Counted from the first letter of the stretch, positions 27,901 to 36,707 are shown. The stretch: 64,000 bases of DNA from Patescibacteria group bacterium (GCA_041661625.1 JBAZUB010000002.1:62001-126000); one strand, 5' to 3'. Made by a program: numbers and translations. Notes: generated from the letters alone by a model not told the origin.

Positions 27901-28884
27901 GGTGACATTATTTCCAGCCGCAATCCACTTACCATCGCCCCAGGCCACAGATGTACCACCACCACCGGGGGGACTAAAAATATCAAGACCACCCAACCCA
28001 ACCCAATTGATGCCATCTATGGATGTGGCAATAACGTTGATATCCGTGCCGACATTATATGTATGCGCAACCGCAACCCACCTGCTGCCATTCCAGGCCA
28101 AGTCCATACCACCATAACCATCAGCATTAGTAAATATTGAATTGCCCAAACCTGTCCAATTAATACCGTCATAAGAGTACGCGATGGTGTTGGCTCCATA
28201 TCCTACCGCTACCCACATTGTTTCATTCCAGGCAATACCAACGCCGGTATTAGAAAATATTCCTTTACCCAAGCCAGTCCATGAGATGCCGTCATATGAA
28301 TAGGCGATAGTATTGTTGCCTCCTCCCACCGCAACCCACATTGTTCCGTTCCAAGCAACGTCTAAACCGCTCTCGCCTGGATTAGAACCGAATATATTTA
28401 CACCACCACGGCCAACCCAATTAATACCATCGGCTGATGTAGCAAAATTATTAGGAGCATTTCCTACTGCTACCCATTTGTTATCGCCCCAAGCCACGCC
28501 ATATCCACCGCCTTGTTGGGTCCATTGATTATAATCAAAAATCGAATCACCTAGTCCCGTCCAGTCGACACCATTCGTAGAATGGGCAACGGTGTTTTCA
28601 CCCACCCCTACTGCGACCCACATGCTTCCGTTCCAGGCTACACCTTGACCCCATTGGGAAAATATTGCTTTGCCTTGGCTGGTCCAATTAGTGCCATCCA
28701 GGGAAGTGGCCATGGTGGCGTCGTCGCCACGTCCGACTGCTATCCATCGGCCAGCGGCCACCACTGGTTGGTTCATCATTCCAATTCCTGTCAGCGAGAA
28801 AACAAATACCGCGCAGAGGCGGATCAGCCACCATTGGCGACTCTGATGTGCGAGTATAGTTGTTAGCTCGGACTTCGGGTTCAT
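24949..28884 (-). CDS. secreted beta-propeller / Ig / Cys-rich / beta-helix protein (1311 aa)
   Basis: A signal peptide (LCAVFVFSLTGIGMMNQPVVA) is followed by seven repeats of the type WVAVGYGANTIAYSYDGINW, probably a seven-bladed propeller (about residues 45-370). Next come two nearly identical Ig-like domains starting QPPVLDPIGNKNG, then five Cys-rich repeats of the form CGNG.C...E.CS.C..DCG.C (about residues 645-760). A long right-handed parallel beta-helix follows (NNTISNN, GGGI, SGNTVTSN). The end, AGSPCINTGNPAFGAGTDMGAFPYP, is the kind of closing motif called choice-of-anchor Q. It is encoded between fibre paralogues B and C and probably acts with them at the cell surface. Binding specificity is unknown; the propeller lacks visible Asp-box catalytic features, so I do not call it a sialidase. 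Confidence 0.82.
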   Translation of the reverse strand: MNPKSELTTILAHQSRQWWLIRLCAVFVFSLTGIGMMNQPVVAAGRWIAVGRGDDATMATSLDGTNWTSQGKAIFSQWGQGVAWNGSMWVAVGVGENTVAHSTNGVDWTGLGDSIFDYNQWTQQGGGYGVAWGDNKWVAVGNAPNNFATSADGINWVGRGGVNIFGSNPGESGLDVAWNGTMWVAVGGGNNTIAYSYDGISWTGLGKGIFSNTGVGIAWNETMWVAVGYGANTIAYSYDGINWTGLGNSIFTNADGYGGMDLAWNGSRWVAVAHTYNVGTDINVIATSIDGINWVGLGGLDIFSPPGGGGTSVAWGDGKWIAAGNNVTNTFATSTNGTTWTGLGSSVFTNNGAAFDLAWGTTPLPGETDCGLRVYDGIQTLHFACVPAGPTTSELRVKQNGSTYSIVLVPPGDPNATRVRINTNNGIKALKKFGAAPVNQPPVLDPIGNKNGAEGTAMSFTISASDPDQATGDSVTITAANLPSGSSLGNTTYNAGTGKFEATFTWTPSYTQSGSYPNIVFTATDTASATDTESITITIANTNQPPVLDPIGNKNGSEGVAMSFVVRAADPDSPGDTVTISVANKPSGSNLSNTSYNAGLGKFEATFTWTPSYTQSGSYPNIVFTATDTASATDTESITITIADVPNCPDTQCNNGETCSTCPADCGACCGNGACVAPENCSNCSADCGNCCGDGSCNFGENCTSCPGDCGACFCGDTVCNNGETCSTCPGDCGSCCGNGQCIAPETCSSCAADCGACPRRVRRYISAANMTEVENYATITAAINDTDTVAGNVLVTDSTGGWYFWNEGIIDFQGKSITLKSQDMIPQNNEIPHVVFNGGTGSILEGFYIVGFNNPWGDPVEPYCVTVNGNATATVRNNEIYNCVTAGVKVETGSNATINDNLIYGNCRGVYVWGGSATITWNTIRDGMSGTMNCTAGGPGIMCLAGTVSATIQNNNINHHGGGSGSNGGGVNCQAGTANISSNSITSNDGKFGGGIYFRGSGTVSNNTLTGNTALGTGVSNRGGGGGADIGGTVTFSGNTVTSNVTDGAGAGVSATYNGGTFTITGNTITQNTSGTSGSYGGGISSGGNASTSTTITNNTISNNAVKYSGGGINHWGGYANISNNTISNNTIGPTESGGAGIAFAGGGGALIEKNAVFRNTILPTYGYGGGMLLTVLYDAPGNLINVRNNTVAYNTTSGEGGGVFVNNSTNLGACLAQNPVFDSSIVWANTAPISPSIGQMSNPWPLCAKVQYSDIQGGWSGFGSNNINADPRFINSAANDYHLLAGSPCINTGNPAFGAGTDMGAFPYP
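26975..27370. repeat. tandem direct repeat encoding the two Ig-like domains
   Basis: About 87 identical bases at 26975-27061 recur at 27284-27370, offset 309 bases (103 codons). The near-identity suggests a recent in-frame duplication. Confidence 0.85.
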
Positions 28885-28900
28885 GGCCGACCTTTTGTTT

Positions 28901-30037
28901 TTAGTTCAATACCAGCCACATCTGTCCGACCGCGGGACTGGCGGGATCGCCTTGGGCCGCGGTGCGAACCTGAATAACTAAGCCGTCAGTGGCCTTTATC
29001 GTACCACCCTGAACTTCGAGTTTAGTGCCGGCTGCCGGGTTCTCCACCCCAATACCCACCGCGCCATTCATGATGACAGTTTTGCCGGAAAAGTATCCGG
29101 CAAAACCCTGGCCGCCGGTGATCTCGGCGTATAGAGTCTTGTCATTGGCAGCCGTGGCCGCATTGGTCACTGACAAACGAGTATTGTCACTAATGTCCAG
29201 TCGGCCAATTGCCACCTTATCAGTAGTTTCGTTAGTTGGCGCAATGGTGTCTGCAGTCGAACCAGCCTTCCAAATGCCACCGCCAGCCGCAACAACAGCC
29301 CAGGAAAGATTGCCGCTGCCGTCGTTCTTTAAGTATGCGTCATTATCCGCCCCTAGGTTATTATTCGGCCAATTGTAAGTGACGCCCTTGATCCGGATGA
29401 TATTACCCGTGGCGTCGACCATGAATTTGTCGCCATTGCCGACGGTGAGAGGCGATAGAGGGGTGATATCGCCAATGCCAACATTCGCGGTTGGGTTAGT
29501 CGGGTAAAGATCGTTCACGTCCTGGGTCCAGAAGCCACCACCAGCCGCGCCGCCGCAGGTTATTGTGCCATCGGCATCGGTGCTAAGACCGCCGCAACTG
29601 ACCATATTGGGATTCTGGATACTTAGCGTGGCTAGATTAGTCGGACTGGCCGCGGTGATCTTTACGGCGCCTTGCAGCTCAATATGATCGCCCGTTTCGC
29701 CAGGGGAAAGATATAGTGAGTTAGCTCCAAAGTTTATGTGGGGCTTAGCCGTGTCTGACACGTTGGACCAAAAAACACCCCGGTCCGCCGTGGAAATAAA
29801 GAGATCGCCAGTAGCTACCCGGAGATAATTACCAGCTATAGTCAGGTCGCCATTTTTGGTTTGAGGGGTGGCCGAAGTATTGATTGGCGCAGCCACATTG
29901 CCGCCCGGCGGAGCAGTGTCAGGAGCGGTCCAGGATGCCAGCGCCCGGCCGGCCAGAGTTGAAAATGCCAAGCATAAAAGCACTGGCATAACCGTAAGGT
30001 ACATCAGCTTTGAGCCTCGAAATAGATTTGATTTCAT
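28901..30037 (-). CDS. short secreted fibre-like protein, paralogue C (378 aa)
   Basis: It has the same signal peptide and PPGGNVAAPINTSATPQTK start as the 1245- and 1414-aa proteins, one DKVAIGRLDISDNTRLSV / GFAGYFSGK module and a few 'VGIG' turns. It ends KATDGLVIQVRTAAQGDPA, then SPAVGQMWLVLN, a phage-tail-like ending that recalls collar or receptor-tip sequences. There is no S74 domain and no Cys-rich tip. It may be a minor fibre or a cap. First in transcription order of the four-gene surface locus. It stops 16 bases before the start of the propeller/helix gene, whose ATG is at 28884, so the two may be cotranscribed. Confidence 0.78.
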   Translation of the reverse strand: MKSNLFRGSKLMYLTVMPVLLCLAFSTLAGRALASWTAPDTAPPGGNVAAPINTSATPQTKNGDLTIAGNYLRVATGDLFISTADRGVFWSNVSDTAKPHINFGANSLYLSPGETGDHIELQGAVKITAASPTNLATLSIQNPNMVSCGGLSTDADGTITCGGAAGGGFWTQDVNDLYPTNPTANVGIGDITPLSPLTVGNGDKFMVDATGNIIRIKGVTYNWPNNNLGADNDAYLKNDGSGNLSWAVVAAGGGIWKAGSTADTIAPTNETTDKVAIGRLDISDNTRLSVTNAATAANDKTLYAEITGGQGFAGYFSGKTVIMNGAVGIGVENPAAGTKLEVQGGTIKATDGLVIQVRTAAQGDPASPAVGQMWLVLN

Positions 30038-30066
30038 ATGGGATTATTTTATGTTAGCTGCCATGT

Positions 30067-30072
30067 ATTATA
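30067..30072 (-). promoter_or_regulatory. -10 box of paralogue C
   Basis: AG-TATAAT-A on the reverse strand, 29 bases before the ATG, the same spacing as in paralogues A and B. Confidence 0.55.
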
Positions 30073-30138
30073 CTAAAAAGAGCGTCAATGCGCAAATACT
30101 TGATTATCAACAGCACAAGGAAGAATTTTATTGAATCG

Positions 30139-31446
30139 TTATCTAGCCAGTTGAGCAGCCAGTTCCCGAATAACTACCCGATCGTCCCAGGCGATTTTTT
30201 GACCATGTGGCCCCATAATCCATTGCTCGGAGGCCTTGCCGGTGATCACCACAAGGTCACCTGATTTAGCTAATCTAAGAGCTTTATCTATGGCAGTTCG
30301 GCGATCAAGCACCTTCTCAACCTGGGCTTTCTTCGGCACGGCGACGTTAGCACCGGCTATGATCTGATCGATAATCTGCTCCGGCGGTTCATCGTAAGGG
30401 TCTTCGTTGGTCACGATAGCAATGTCGGCTCGTTCAGCGATAAACTTTCCCAACACAGGGCGTCGGGATTTATCGCGGCCACCGCCGGCTGATCCAAACA
30501 CATGGATGATTCGATTTACCTTTAATTTTGGCAAAATAGTATACAACGCCGCCATTGAGGCCGGTTCCGGGGCGTAGTCAACCAGTATTTGGAAGGGCAA
30601 CCCTAGTGATAAAAATTCCATCCGCCCGGGTATGGCTTTTATTTCGGCCAGGTGGGGCAGAATGTCAGACAATTTCCAACCCAGCTGTTCAACTACGGCC
30701 ACGGCTTCCAGCGCGTTCATAACGTTAAAACGGCCGATTAGTGGCAAGTGAGTCGTCTGATCGTCAATAGTAAATTCACTGCCCGACAGGTCACTTTTGG
30801 AAATTTTACCAATAAGCTGTTTGGTGTCAGTAGGGAAATCGTTTGAGGCTGGGTTGGCCAAAGAACAAGCGATACGCTGATCAGCCGCGTAGGCTAAAAA
30901 TCTTGGAGCCGACTTATCATCACCATTGACAATAATAAAGGAGGGTGAGTTTTGTGCGCGACGGACTTTTTTGAACAGCCGCTCTTTAGCTAGGGTGTAT
31001 TTTTCAAACGAGCCGTGGGACTCGATGTGCTCGGGGGTTAGATTTGTGAAGACAGTGCCGCGTATCGGAATGCCGTTAAGTCGGCCTTGAGCCAATCCTT
31101 CGGAAGAGGCTTCGATGATAGCGTACTTACAGCCAGCGCGAACCATACGCCTCAAAGTAGCTTGAAGGTATTTCGGACTGGCCGTAGTCAGCTTGGTTTT
31201 ATTAAGCTGTTCCTCGCCCTTGATGGAAATTGTCGCGGTTGAAATCCAGCCGACCGGTTGTCCGAGTAATTGCAACAACTGTCCGATCATCGAGACAACC
31301 GTGGTCTTGCCATTCGTGCCGGTCACGCCAACGACAATCAAATGGCGTGCCGGGAAACGAAACATCCAGGCAGTCAGCCAAGCTCGGATATGGTGATAAA
31401 TATTTAATAGCGACTTAGGTAACAGACGGCGGATAAACGCTTTCAT
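30139..31446 (-). CDS. MurE-like Mur ligase without the usual N-terminal domain
   Basis: 435 aa. The central ATPase domain begins almost at once: VVGVTGTNGKTTV at residues 38-50, then ASSEGLAQGRLNGI and VFTNLTPEHIESHGSFEKY, as in UDP-MurNAc-tripeptide ligases. The C-terminal domain has VDYAPEPASMAAL, FGSAGGGRDKSRRP and ITGKASEQ. The UMP-binding N-terminal domain of about 90 residues found in MurE is replaced by about 35 basic/hydrophobic residues. The DNPR motif that selects diaminopimelate reads NEDPYDE, so the amino acid added cannot be read. It probably ligates a residue onto a peptidoglycan precursor. It lies 7 bases after the S8 protease gene. Confidence 0.85.
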   Translation of the reverse strand: MKAFIRRLLPKSLLNIYHHIRAWLTAWMFRFPARHLIVVGVTGTNGKTTVVSMIGQLLQLLGQPVGWISTATISIKGEEQLNKTKLTTASPKYLQATLRRMVRAGCKYAIIEASSEGLAQGRLNGIPIRGTVFTNLTPEHIESHGSFEKYTLAKERLFKKVRRAQNSPSFIIVNGDDKSAPRFLAYAADQRIACSLANPASNDFPTDTKQLIGKISKSDLSGSEFTIDDQTTHLPLIGRFNVMNALEAVAVVEQLGWKLSDILPHLAEIKAIPGRMEFLSLGLPFQILVDYAPEPASMAALYTILPKLKVNRIIHVFGSAGGGRDKSRRPVLGKFIAERADIAIVTNEDPYDEPPEQIIDQIIAGANVAVPKKAQVEKVLDRRTAIDKALRLAKSGDLVVITGKASEQWIMGPHGQKIAWDDRVVIRELAAQLAR

Positions 31447-31453
31447 TGGCTCG

Positions 31454-34219
31454 TCAATTAATGGCCAGGGTCATTCCACCCCGGAACGCGGTCGGGAACG
31501 CGAGTTGTTCTCGAAGCATCTTTTTACCATTACCGGAAAAGTACCGCAAGAGCGCGTTGCCTCCGCTACGAACGCCGGCGACAATTTCTTGAATGCCATC
31601 TCCGTCCAAGTCAGTCGCCGTAATCACAATTCCGCCCCGGAAATCTCCGGCAAAAGCCATAAAACCCGGATTAATCAGACCAATGATTCCATTGCTTTTA
31701 CGGCCAAAAACCCTTACCTGTGGACCGCCACCACCAGCTATACCGGTTATAATTTCATCTAAGCCGTCACCGTTGATATCGCCGGTTCCCAAGGTCACTC
31801 CGCCGCGAAACGAATCCGCGTAGGCCATCAAGCCCTGAATTACGGGGCGGAACGATCCATTGCGATAACCGAACACGCGCAGCTGTGGTCCGCCGGCGCT
31901 CAACGGGGCGGTGATAATTTCAGCCTTACCATCACCGTCCAGATCGCCGGTAGTGACTGAAACACCACCGCGAAACGTAGTCGCGTAAGCCATGAAATTT
32001 TGGGTGGTCGGCTGGTAGGAGCCATTACGGTATCCGAAAATTCTTACGTTAGGTCCACCGCCACTTTCGGGAACCACGACAATCTCGTCCACATTGTCAC
32101 CGTCGAGATCATCGACGGCTAGATTGACACCACCGCGAAATGTCGCGCCGTAAGTTAAAAATTCTTTTTTCAATTTACCATTTAGATCAAACACCCGGAT
32201 CATAGGAGTCATGCCTGGACCGGGCGCGGTGACGATTTCTTCTTGGAGGTCTCCATCAACGTCACCGGACGCAACCTTGATACCGCCCCGAAACGAGGCG
32301 TCATAAGCCAAAAAGTTTTTCAAGTTCTTGCCAGACGAGGAAAAAAACCTGACCTGTGGGCCGCCGCCCGGACCGGCTCCGACCAACAGGGTATTTTGCG
32401 GGCGATAGTAGAGCGTGAGCGATTGGGTAGTGGCCAAACCAGCTTGGTTAACCGTGGCGAGATTGATGATGTTCTTTCCCGAATGCAGGCGGAGCGTATA
32501 GGAAAAGCGTCCGTCCGCATCCGACAAGAGCGCGTGATTATTAGCCGTGATGCCGGTTACCGGAGATATTGTATCAGTTGCCCGGCCGGTAATGGTATAT
32601 TTTCGATCGGTTACGATTGTTTCTGAAGCGGGCGAAAAGTCGATCAGATCGGGGCCGGTAATATCGACTTGAATAATCAGGCTTTGGGCGATTTCGGCGT
32701 TACCAGCCTGATCGGTAGCATGATAGTACAGCGTGTGCACGCCTTCAGGCGCGGCCATAGGGCCGGCGTAGGTGGTATCGGGTTCCGCGTCCCAGTGATA
32801 GGAAATAGTTATCGGCAAGGTTCGATTATCCTGCGCGGACAAAGTGACGGCGGGCGTAGTGGTGTAATAGCCATTGGTGGTCGCGGTCGGTGATAACGAG
32901 ACTGAACTAATCGGAGCGGTCGTGTCCGTAACTACGCGATATAGCGCGGCGGCGACATCCAATAATCCGAATCCGGTTTCGGTGTCATATCCGGTCGTGC
33001 CAAGATCGAGGGCGGTTTCGGTCAAAACCGTTTTGACTGTGGCTGGGTCGGCACCGGCCGCGATTAGCAAGGCGGCCGCGCCTGATACGTGAGCCGTCGC
33101 CGATGACGTGCCTTGCGCCCAAGAGTTACTGAATTGAGTATAGTTGACGGCGGTATTCGTAAAACTTTCCTGAAGAATGCCATCGATGAAGCCATCGCTG
33201 TTTTGGTCGTACCTGGTATCCCCACCCGGAGCCATGATTTGCAAACCGGTGCCATAGTTAGAAAAATATGAGCGCGTCGCGTCGTAGCGAACGGCGCCGA
33301 CGCTGATCACGCCCGGATAGGCGGCTGGGTAATCAACGTTGCCCTCACCATCATTACCGGCCGCGGCTACTATTACAACGTGGCTAGCCAGGGCGGCATC
33401 AATCGATGCTTTGAAAATTGGGTCATCGGTTGTGGCCGTGAGACTAAGATTGATAACCTTGGCTCCTTGGGCGACGGCGAAGTCTATTCCTTGAGAGACG
33501 GTTTCGGTCGTACCACTGCCGGTATGATCCATGACTTTAACTGGCATGATAGTGCTGTTGAACGCGATCCCGGCTTCGTCGTGTTCATTATTGGTCGTCT
33601 GGGCGATCGTTCCGGTCATATGGGTGCCGTGACCTTGGTCATCGTTGGCGTGCGCGTCATCATTGATAAAGTCATAACCAGCGACAAAACTGGTTCCGGA
33701 CAAGTCGGGCGCTTGGCCGTACACCCCATAATTTTCATAAGCCACTCCGGTGTCGACTACCGCCACAATAACACCCGGGTCGCCACCGTAAGCCGGTTCG
33801 GTCTGATCGGTGTCCCAGGCGGTTGGCATATTTATCTGAGCTAGATTCCATTGAAAAGAATACAACCCGTCATTGGGGGTAAACGCGATCTGATAGCGAT
33901 AGTTGGGTTGGGCAATGGCGACTAGTGAATCACCGTAAAGCCGTTGGATGGCATCCTCAATATTGTCACCCGAACTAAGTTTCATTTTGATTATCTTAGT
34001 TGTGGGAATATTTGGCATCGACAATTCGGCGGCTTGGAAACGCGACCTCAAATTGGGTAAATCCGATTGGGCGACCGAGTCTTTGAGACGAACAATCACC
34101 TCGTCAGATGGGGGTGGAGCGATCGCATACGCGGGTTGGCTCAACCAACTAAAACAGCCGATTAGAATGCCGACGGCGAGACATCTGAGAGTAATAGATT
34201 TTAGCTGGTTTGTTTTCAT
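31454..34219 (-). CDS. secreted subtilisin-like S8 protease with FG-GAP repeats
   Basis: 921 aa from ATG at 34219; the frame extends to 34285, but MKTNQLKSITLRCLAVGI gives a proper signal peptide ending QPAYA. An I9-like propeptide covers residues 37-110. The catalytic triad is Asp156 (VVDTG), His197 (GHGTH) and Ser372 (GTSSATAHVSG). Two Ig-like domains follow (one GPDLIDFSPASETIVTDRKY). The last 300 residues hold five full and one partial repeat with FRGG and calcium-binding DLDGDG..EI, an FG-GAP/VCBS propeller for surface contact. It is a probable secreted, self-processed protease acting on extracellular or host proteins, and a candidate to process the neighbouring fibres. Confidence 0.93.
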   Translation of the reverse strand: MKTNQLKSITLRCLAVGILIGCFSWLSQPAYAIAPPPSDEVIVRLKDSVAQSDLPNLRSRFQAAELSMPNIPTTKIIKMKLSSGDNIEDAIQRLYGDSLVAIAQPNYRYQIAFTPNDGLYSFQWNLAQINMPTAWDTDQTEPAYGGDPGVIVAVVDTGVAYENYGVYGQAPDLSGTSFVAGYDFINDDAHANDDQGHGTHMTGTIAQTTNNEHDEAGIAFNSTIMPVKVMDHTGSGTTETVSQGIDFAVAQGAKVINLSLTATTDDPIFKASIDAALASHVVIVAAAGNDGEGNVDYPAAYPGVISVGAVRYDATRSYFSNYGTGLQIMAPGGDTRYDQNSDGFIDGILQESFTNTAVNYTQFSNSWAQGTSSATAHVSGAAALLIAAGADPATVKTVLTETALDLGTTGYDTETGFGLLDVAAALYRVVTDTTAPISSVSLSPTATTNGYYTTTPAVTLSAQDNRTLPITISYHWDAEPDTTYAGPMAAPEGVHTLYYHATDQAGNAEIAQSLIIQVDITGPDLIDFSPASETIVTDRKYTITGRATDTISPVTGITANNHALLSDADGRFSYTLRLHSGKNIINLATVNQAGLATTQSLTLYYRPQNTLLVGAGPGGGPQVRFFSSSGKNLKNFLAYDASFRGGIKVASGDVDGDLQEEIVTAPGPGMTPMIRVFDLNGKLKKEFLTYGATFRGGVNLAVDDLDGDNVDEIVVVPESGGGPNVRIFGYRNGSYQPTTQNFMAYATTFRGGVSVTTGDLDGDGKAEIITAPLSAGGPQLRVFGYRNGSFRPVIQGLMAYADSFRGGVTLGTGDINGDGLDEIITGIAGGGGPQVRVFGRKSNGIIGLINPGFMAFAGDFRGGIVITATDLDGDGIQEIVAGVRSGGNALLRYFSGNGKKMLREQLAFPTAFRGGMTLAIN

Positions 34220-34328
34220 GTGGGTATTAAATATAACTAGATATATTGTACCATTGTCTACCCCAAAACAGAAACGCGCCGTCAATGAAACGTTTAGGGT
34301 AGAAAATTATAGTCTTTCGAAACGTATC

Positions 34329-35150
34329 TTAGCGCAAATATTCCCGAACTAGCTTATTGGTCGCTTCCAGGTCGGGAATCCAGTAATATAGGTTAGCTTT
34401 ATATTCGGGAGTGTAAACAGTATCTCCCTTACCGGGGATGAAATCAGTGTGGGTGTTGGCAAAATCAAATTTACCACCACGTCGTAAGGCGGCCATGGCA
34501 CCGAATTGCCAGGTTGGTACCGTGTCATATTGCAATCGGGTTTGATCTTGCTGTTGAATGTAGCTGTAAAAACGTTTCAACTCGGATGGATCTTGCAGAC
34601 GTTGGGCCAGGCTTAAAAATATGTTGCGTTGATCGCGGGTGCGGGCAAAATCACCACCTTCGCGGTAACGATTGCGCACGATTTTTAAGGCCTCGGTGCC
34701 GTCGACGTGTCCGTCGGGCGTTTCGACCCCGCCGGCAAAGTCCACCATGCCTTTAAAGCTCTCGAAAGTAAACTCCGCCGTGGCATGAATCGAGATACCA
34801 AGAAATTGTTCCACCGTCTTTTTGGTCAGATCAATATTGCCTAAATCCTTATCGCCCGTGCGGTCGCCGAACGCGTAGGCGTGGGTGATTTTCTGCGTCC
34901 CAAAACCGTCCACCTCGACGCGAGTGTCGCGCGGGATGGTGATTAGGCTGAGTGACTGGCTAGGTGATTTGGGTACCGAAAACACCATCAGTACATCGGA
35001 ACGAGCTCGTTCGGTACCGCGCTGATCAGAGCCGACAATCAGAATATTAAAACGCGCCGGCGTCGCGGCGTACGCCATTAAGATCCCGAGCGCCGCGATC
35101 ACGATTAGGCTTAGGGCGGTAATTAGAAATATTTTGATACCTTTGGGCAT
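34329..35150 (-). CDS. LytR-CpsA-Psr family phosphotransferase
   Basis: 273 aa. One N-terminal membrane anchor (FLITALSLIVIAALGILMAY). The LCP core follows: FNILIVGSDQRG, SDVLMVF, SLITIPRDTRVEV with the conserved Arg/Asp pair, KITHAYAFG, and KIVRNRYREGGDFARTRDQ with the Arg residues that bind the pyrophosphate lipid. LCP enzymes transfer undecaprenyl-linked glycopolymers onto peptidoglycan at the outer face of the membrane. Its place between xseB and the S8 protease, with a Mur ligase next, points to wall decoration. The glycan cannot be inferred. Confidence 0.9.
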   Translation of the reverse strand: MPKGIKIFLITALSLIVIAALGILMAYAATPARFNILIVGSDQRGTERARSDVLMVFSVPKSPSQSLSLITIPRDTRVEVDGFGTQKITHAYAFGDRTGDKDLGNIDLTKKTVEQFLGISIHATAEFTFESFKGMVDFAGGVETPDGHVDGTEALKIVRNRYREGGDFARTRDQRNIFLSLAQRLQDPSELKRFYSYIQQQDQTRLQYDTVPTWQFGAMAALRRGGKFDFANTHTDFIPGKGDTVYTPEYKANLYYWIPDLEATNKLVREYLR

Positions 35151-35185
35151 GATAAAACAGTATACCGAATCAGCGGCTTAATTTG

Positions 35186-35437
35186 TTACAGGTTGGCCGA
35201 GCTGTCATTATCTCCTGCCGAATTATCAATCAGATCCTGGGAGAACTTTTTCTTGATGATTTCAACCTTGTTCTCAATTTCAACTAACTTAGCTTTAAGC
35301 GATTGAGCCAACGCCAAGCCGTGTTGAAATTTGGCTAAACCATCTTCGAGCTGAACATCGTTTGATTCCAGTTCTTGGACCAGTTTTTCCAACTCTTTAA
35401 ATTCCTGTTCGAAACTGGCGGTGCTGCGTTTGGTCAT
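35186..35437 (-). CDS. xseB: exodeoxyribonuclease VII small subunit
   Basis: 83 aa, almost all coiled coil: FEQEFKELEKLVQELESNDV, then LEDGLAKFQHGLALAQSLKAKL, the standard XseB pattern. Several copies bind the XseA C-terminal helices. It starts 4 bases after xseA on the same strand, as in most genomes. Confidence 0.93.
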   Translation of the reverse strand: MTKRSTASFEQEFKELEKLVQELESNDVQLEDGLAKFQHGLALAQSLKAKLVEIENKVEIIKKKFSQDLIDNSAGDNDSSANL

Positions 35438-35441
35438 ATGA

Positions 35442-36707
35442 TTAGGGTTTAATGGTTTTAGACTTTAATTGGCCTTGAGCTAGTTTGGTGGTGATGATTT
35501 CGTCAGCCGGCACGGCTTCGGCCGAGGTAATGATCTGACCGGCGGCATTGAGAGTGACGCTATATCCGCGTTTGAGAATGCGTTCGGGATTGAGGGATGA
35601 TAATAGTTCGGTTTGATGTTTAATCCGATCGCGAGACTGGCGCAGGAGAATCTCAATCCGGTTGGTCAGCTGATCGTGTCGATGCTTCAGGGTCGTTTGG
35701 GAGGAATGTATGCGCTCGAGCATAATTGAAAAGTGGCGGAGCAATGATCCGGTTAATTCTTGGTAGCGCTGTCTCTGCAAACGAAACACATCTTCGAGCC
35801 GGACGATCAAGTCGGTCACGGCCGAATTTTGGTCGCGCATTCGACGTTCCAGGCTATGACCCGCCTGTTCGGTTAAGGTAGCGATTTCAAACAACACCTG
35901 TTTGCGATTAGGCACGACTCGTTCGGCGGCGTTTGATGGCGTCGAAGCGCGCACGTCGGCCACATAGTCGGCAATAGTGACATCTCGTTCGTGGCCGACC
36001 CCGCAGACAATTGGTATTCGGGAGGCGTAAATAGCGCGTGCCACTGCTTCGGAATTGAACGCTTGGAGATCTTCCAGTGAGCCGCCGCCGCGGGTGAGTA
36101 TGATCACGTCCGGTTTCACCACTCGGTTCTGATAAGCGATCGCCCCGACAATCTGACTGACCGCGTCTTGGCTCTGAACGCCGACGGGCGTAAGATGGAT
36201 GGTTAATCCGCCCCAGCGGTTATTGAGAATTTGTAACACGTCGGTGTAGGCGGCGGCATCCGGTGAGGTGACTAGGCCGATGCGAGCCGGGAAGCGCGGC
36301 AGGAGTCGTTTGCGTTCGGTGGCGAACAAGCCTTCGGCGGTTAATTTCTTTTTCAAGAGCTCAAACGCCTGCTGGAGCGCGCCGGCGCCGACCGGTTCGA
36401 TAGATTGAACCCGGAAATGGAAACTGCCCGCCTTCTGGAACATCGACGGATAGCCGGTCACCTTTACTTCCATGCCATCAGTGATCGGCACGGTTTGTTC
36501 AAACCGCATCATAAAACAAACAATGCGCGATTCTTTGTCTTTCAGTTCAAAAAATACCAAGGTTTCCCGATTCACTTTATAACCGGAGACTTCGCCCTGT
36601 ACCGTCACGGTACCAACCGCGGTCTGGAGATGCATCCGGACGATTTTAATAAACTCGCTGACCGACAGCGCTTTAGATAGTGTAGGTTGAAGGGGTAGTC
36701 GAGTCAT
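35442..36707 (-). CDS. xseA: exodeoxyribonuclease VII large subunit
   Basis: 421 aa. N-terminal OB fold (VQGEVSGYKVNRETLVFFEL), then the catalytic domain with IGLVTSPDAAAYTDVL, DVIILTRGGGSLEDL and the conserved PIVCGVGHERDVTIADYVAD. A helical C-terminal arm binds XseB. The enzyme trims single-stranded DNA from both ends in repair. The XseAB unit opens a same-strand run leading into LCP, S8 and Mur ligase genes, with gaps of 4, 35, 109 and 7 bases. Confidence 0.96.
   Translation of the reverse strand: MTRLPLQPTLSKALSVSEFIKIVRMHLQTAVGTVTVQGEVSGYKVNRETLVFFELKDKESRIVCFMMRFEQTVPITDGMEVKVTGYPSMFQKAGSFHFRVQSIEPVGAGALQQAFELLKKKLTAEGLFATERKRLLPRFPARIGLVTSPDAAAYTDVLQILNNRWGGLTIHLTPVGVQSQDAVSQIVGAIAYQNRVVKPDVIILTRGGGSLEDLQAFNSEAVARAIYASRIPIVCGVGHERDVTIADYVADVRASTPSNAAERVVPNRKQVLFEIATLTEQAGHSLERRMRDQNSAVTDLIVRLEDVFRLQRQRYQELTGSLLRHFSIMLERIHSSQTTLKHRHDQLTNRIEILLRQSRDRIKHQTELLSSLNPERILKRGYSVTLNAAGQIITSAEAVPADEIITTKLAQGQLKSKTIKP

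Noticed and set aside
24949..28884. Sialidase annotation for the propeller
   Set aside because: The repeats are WVAVG...DGINW without recognisable Asp-box catalytic residues.
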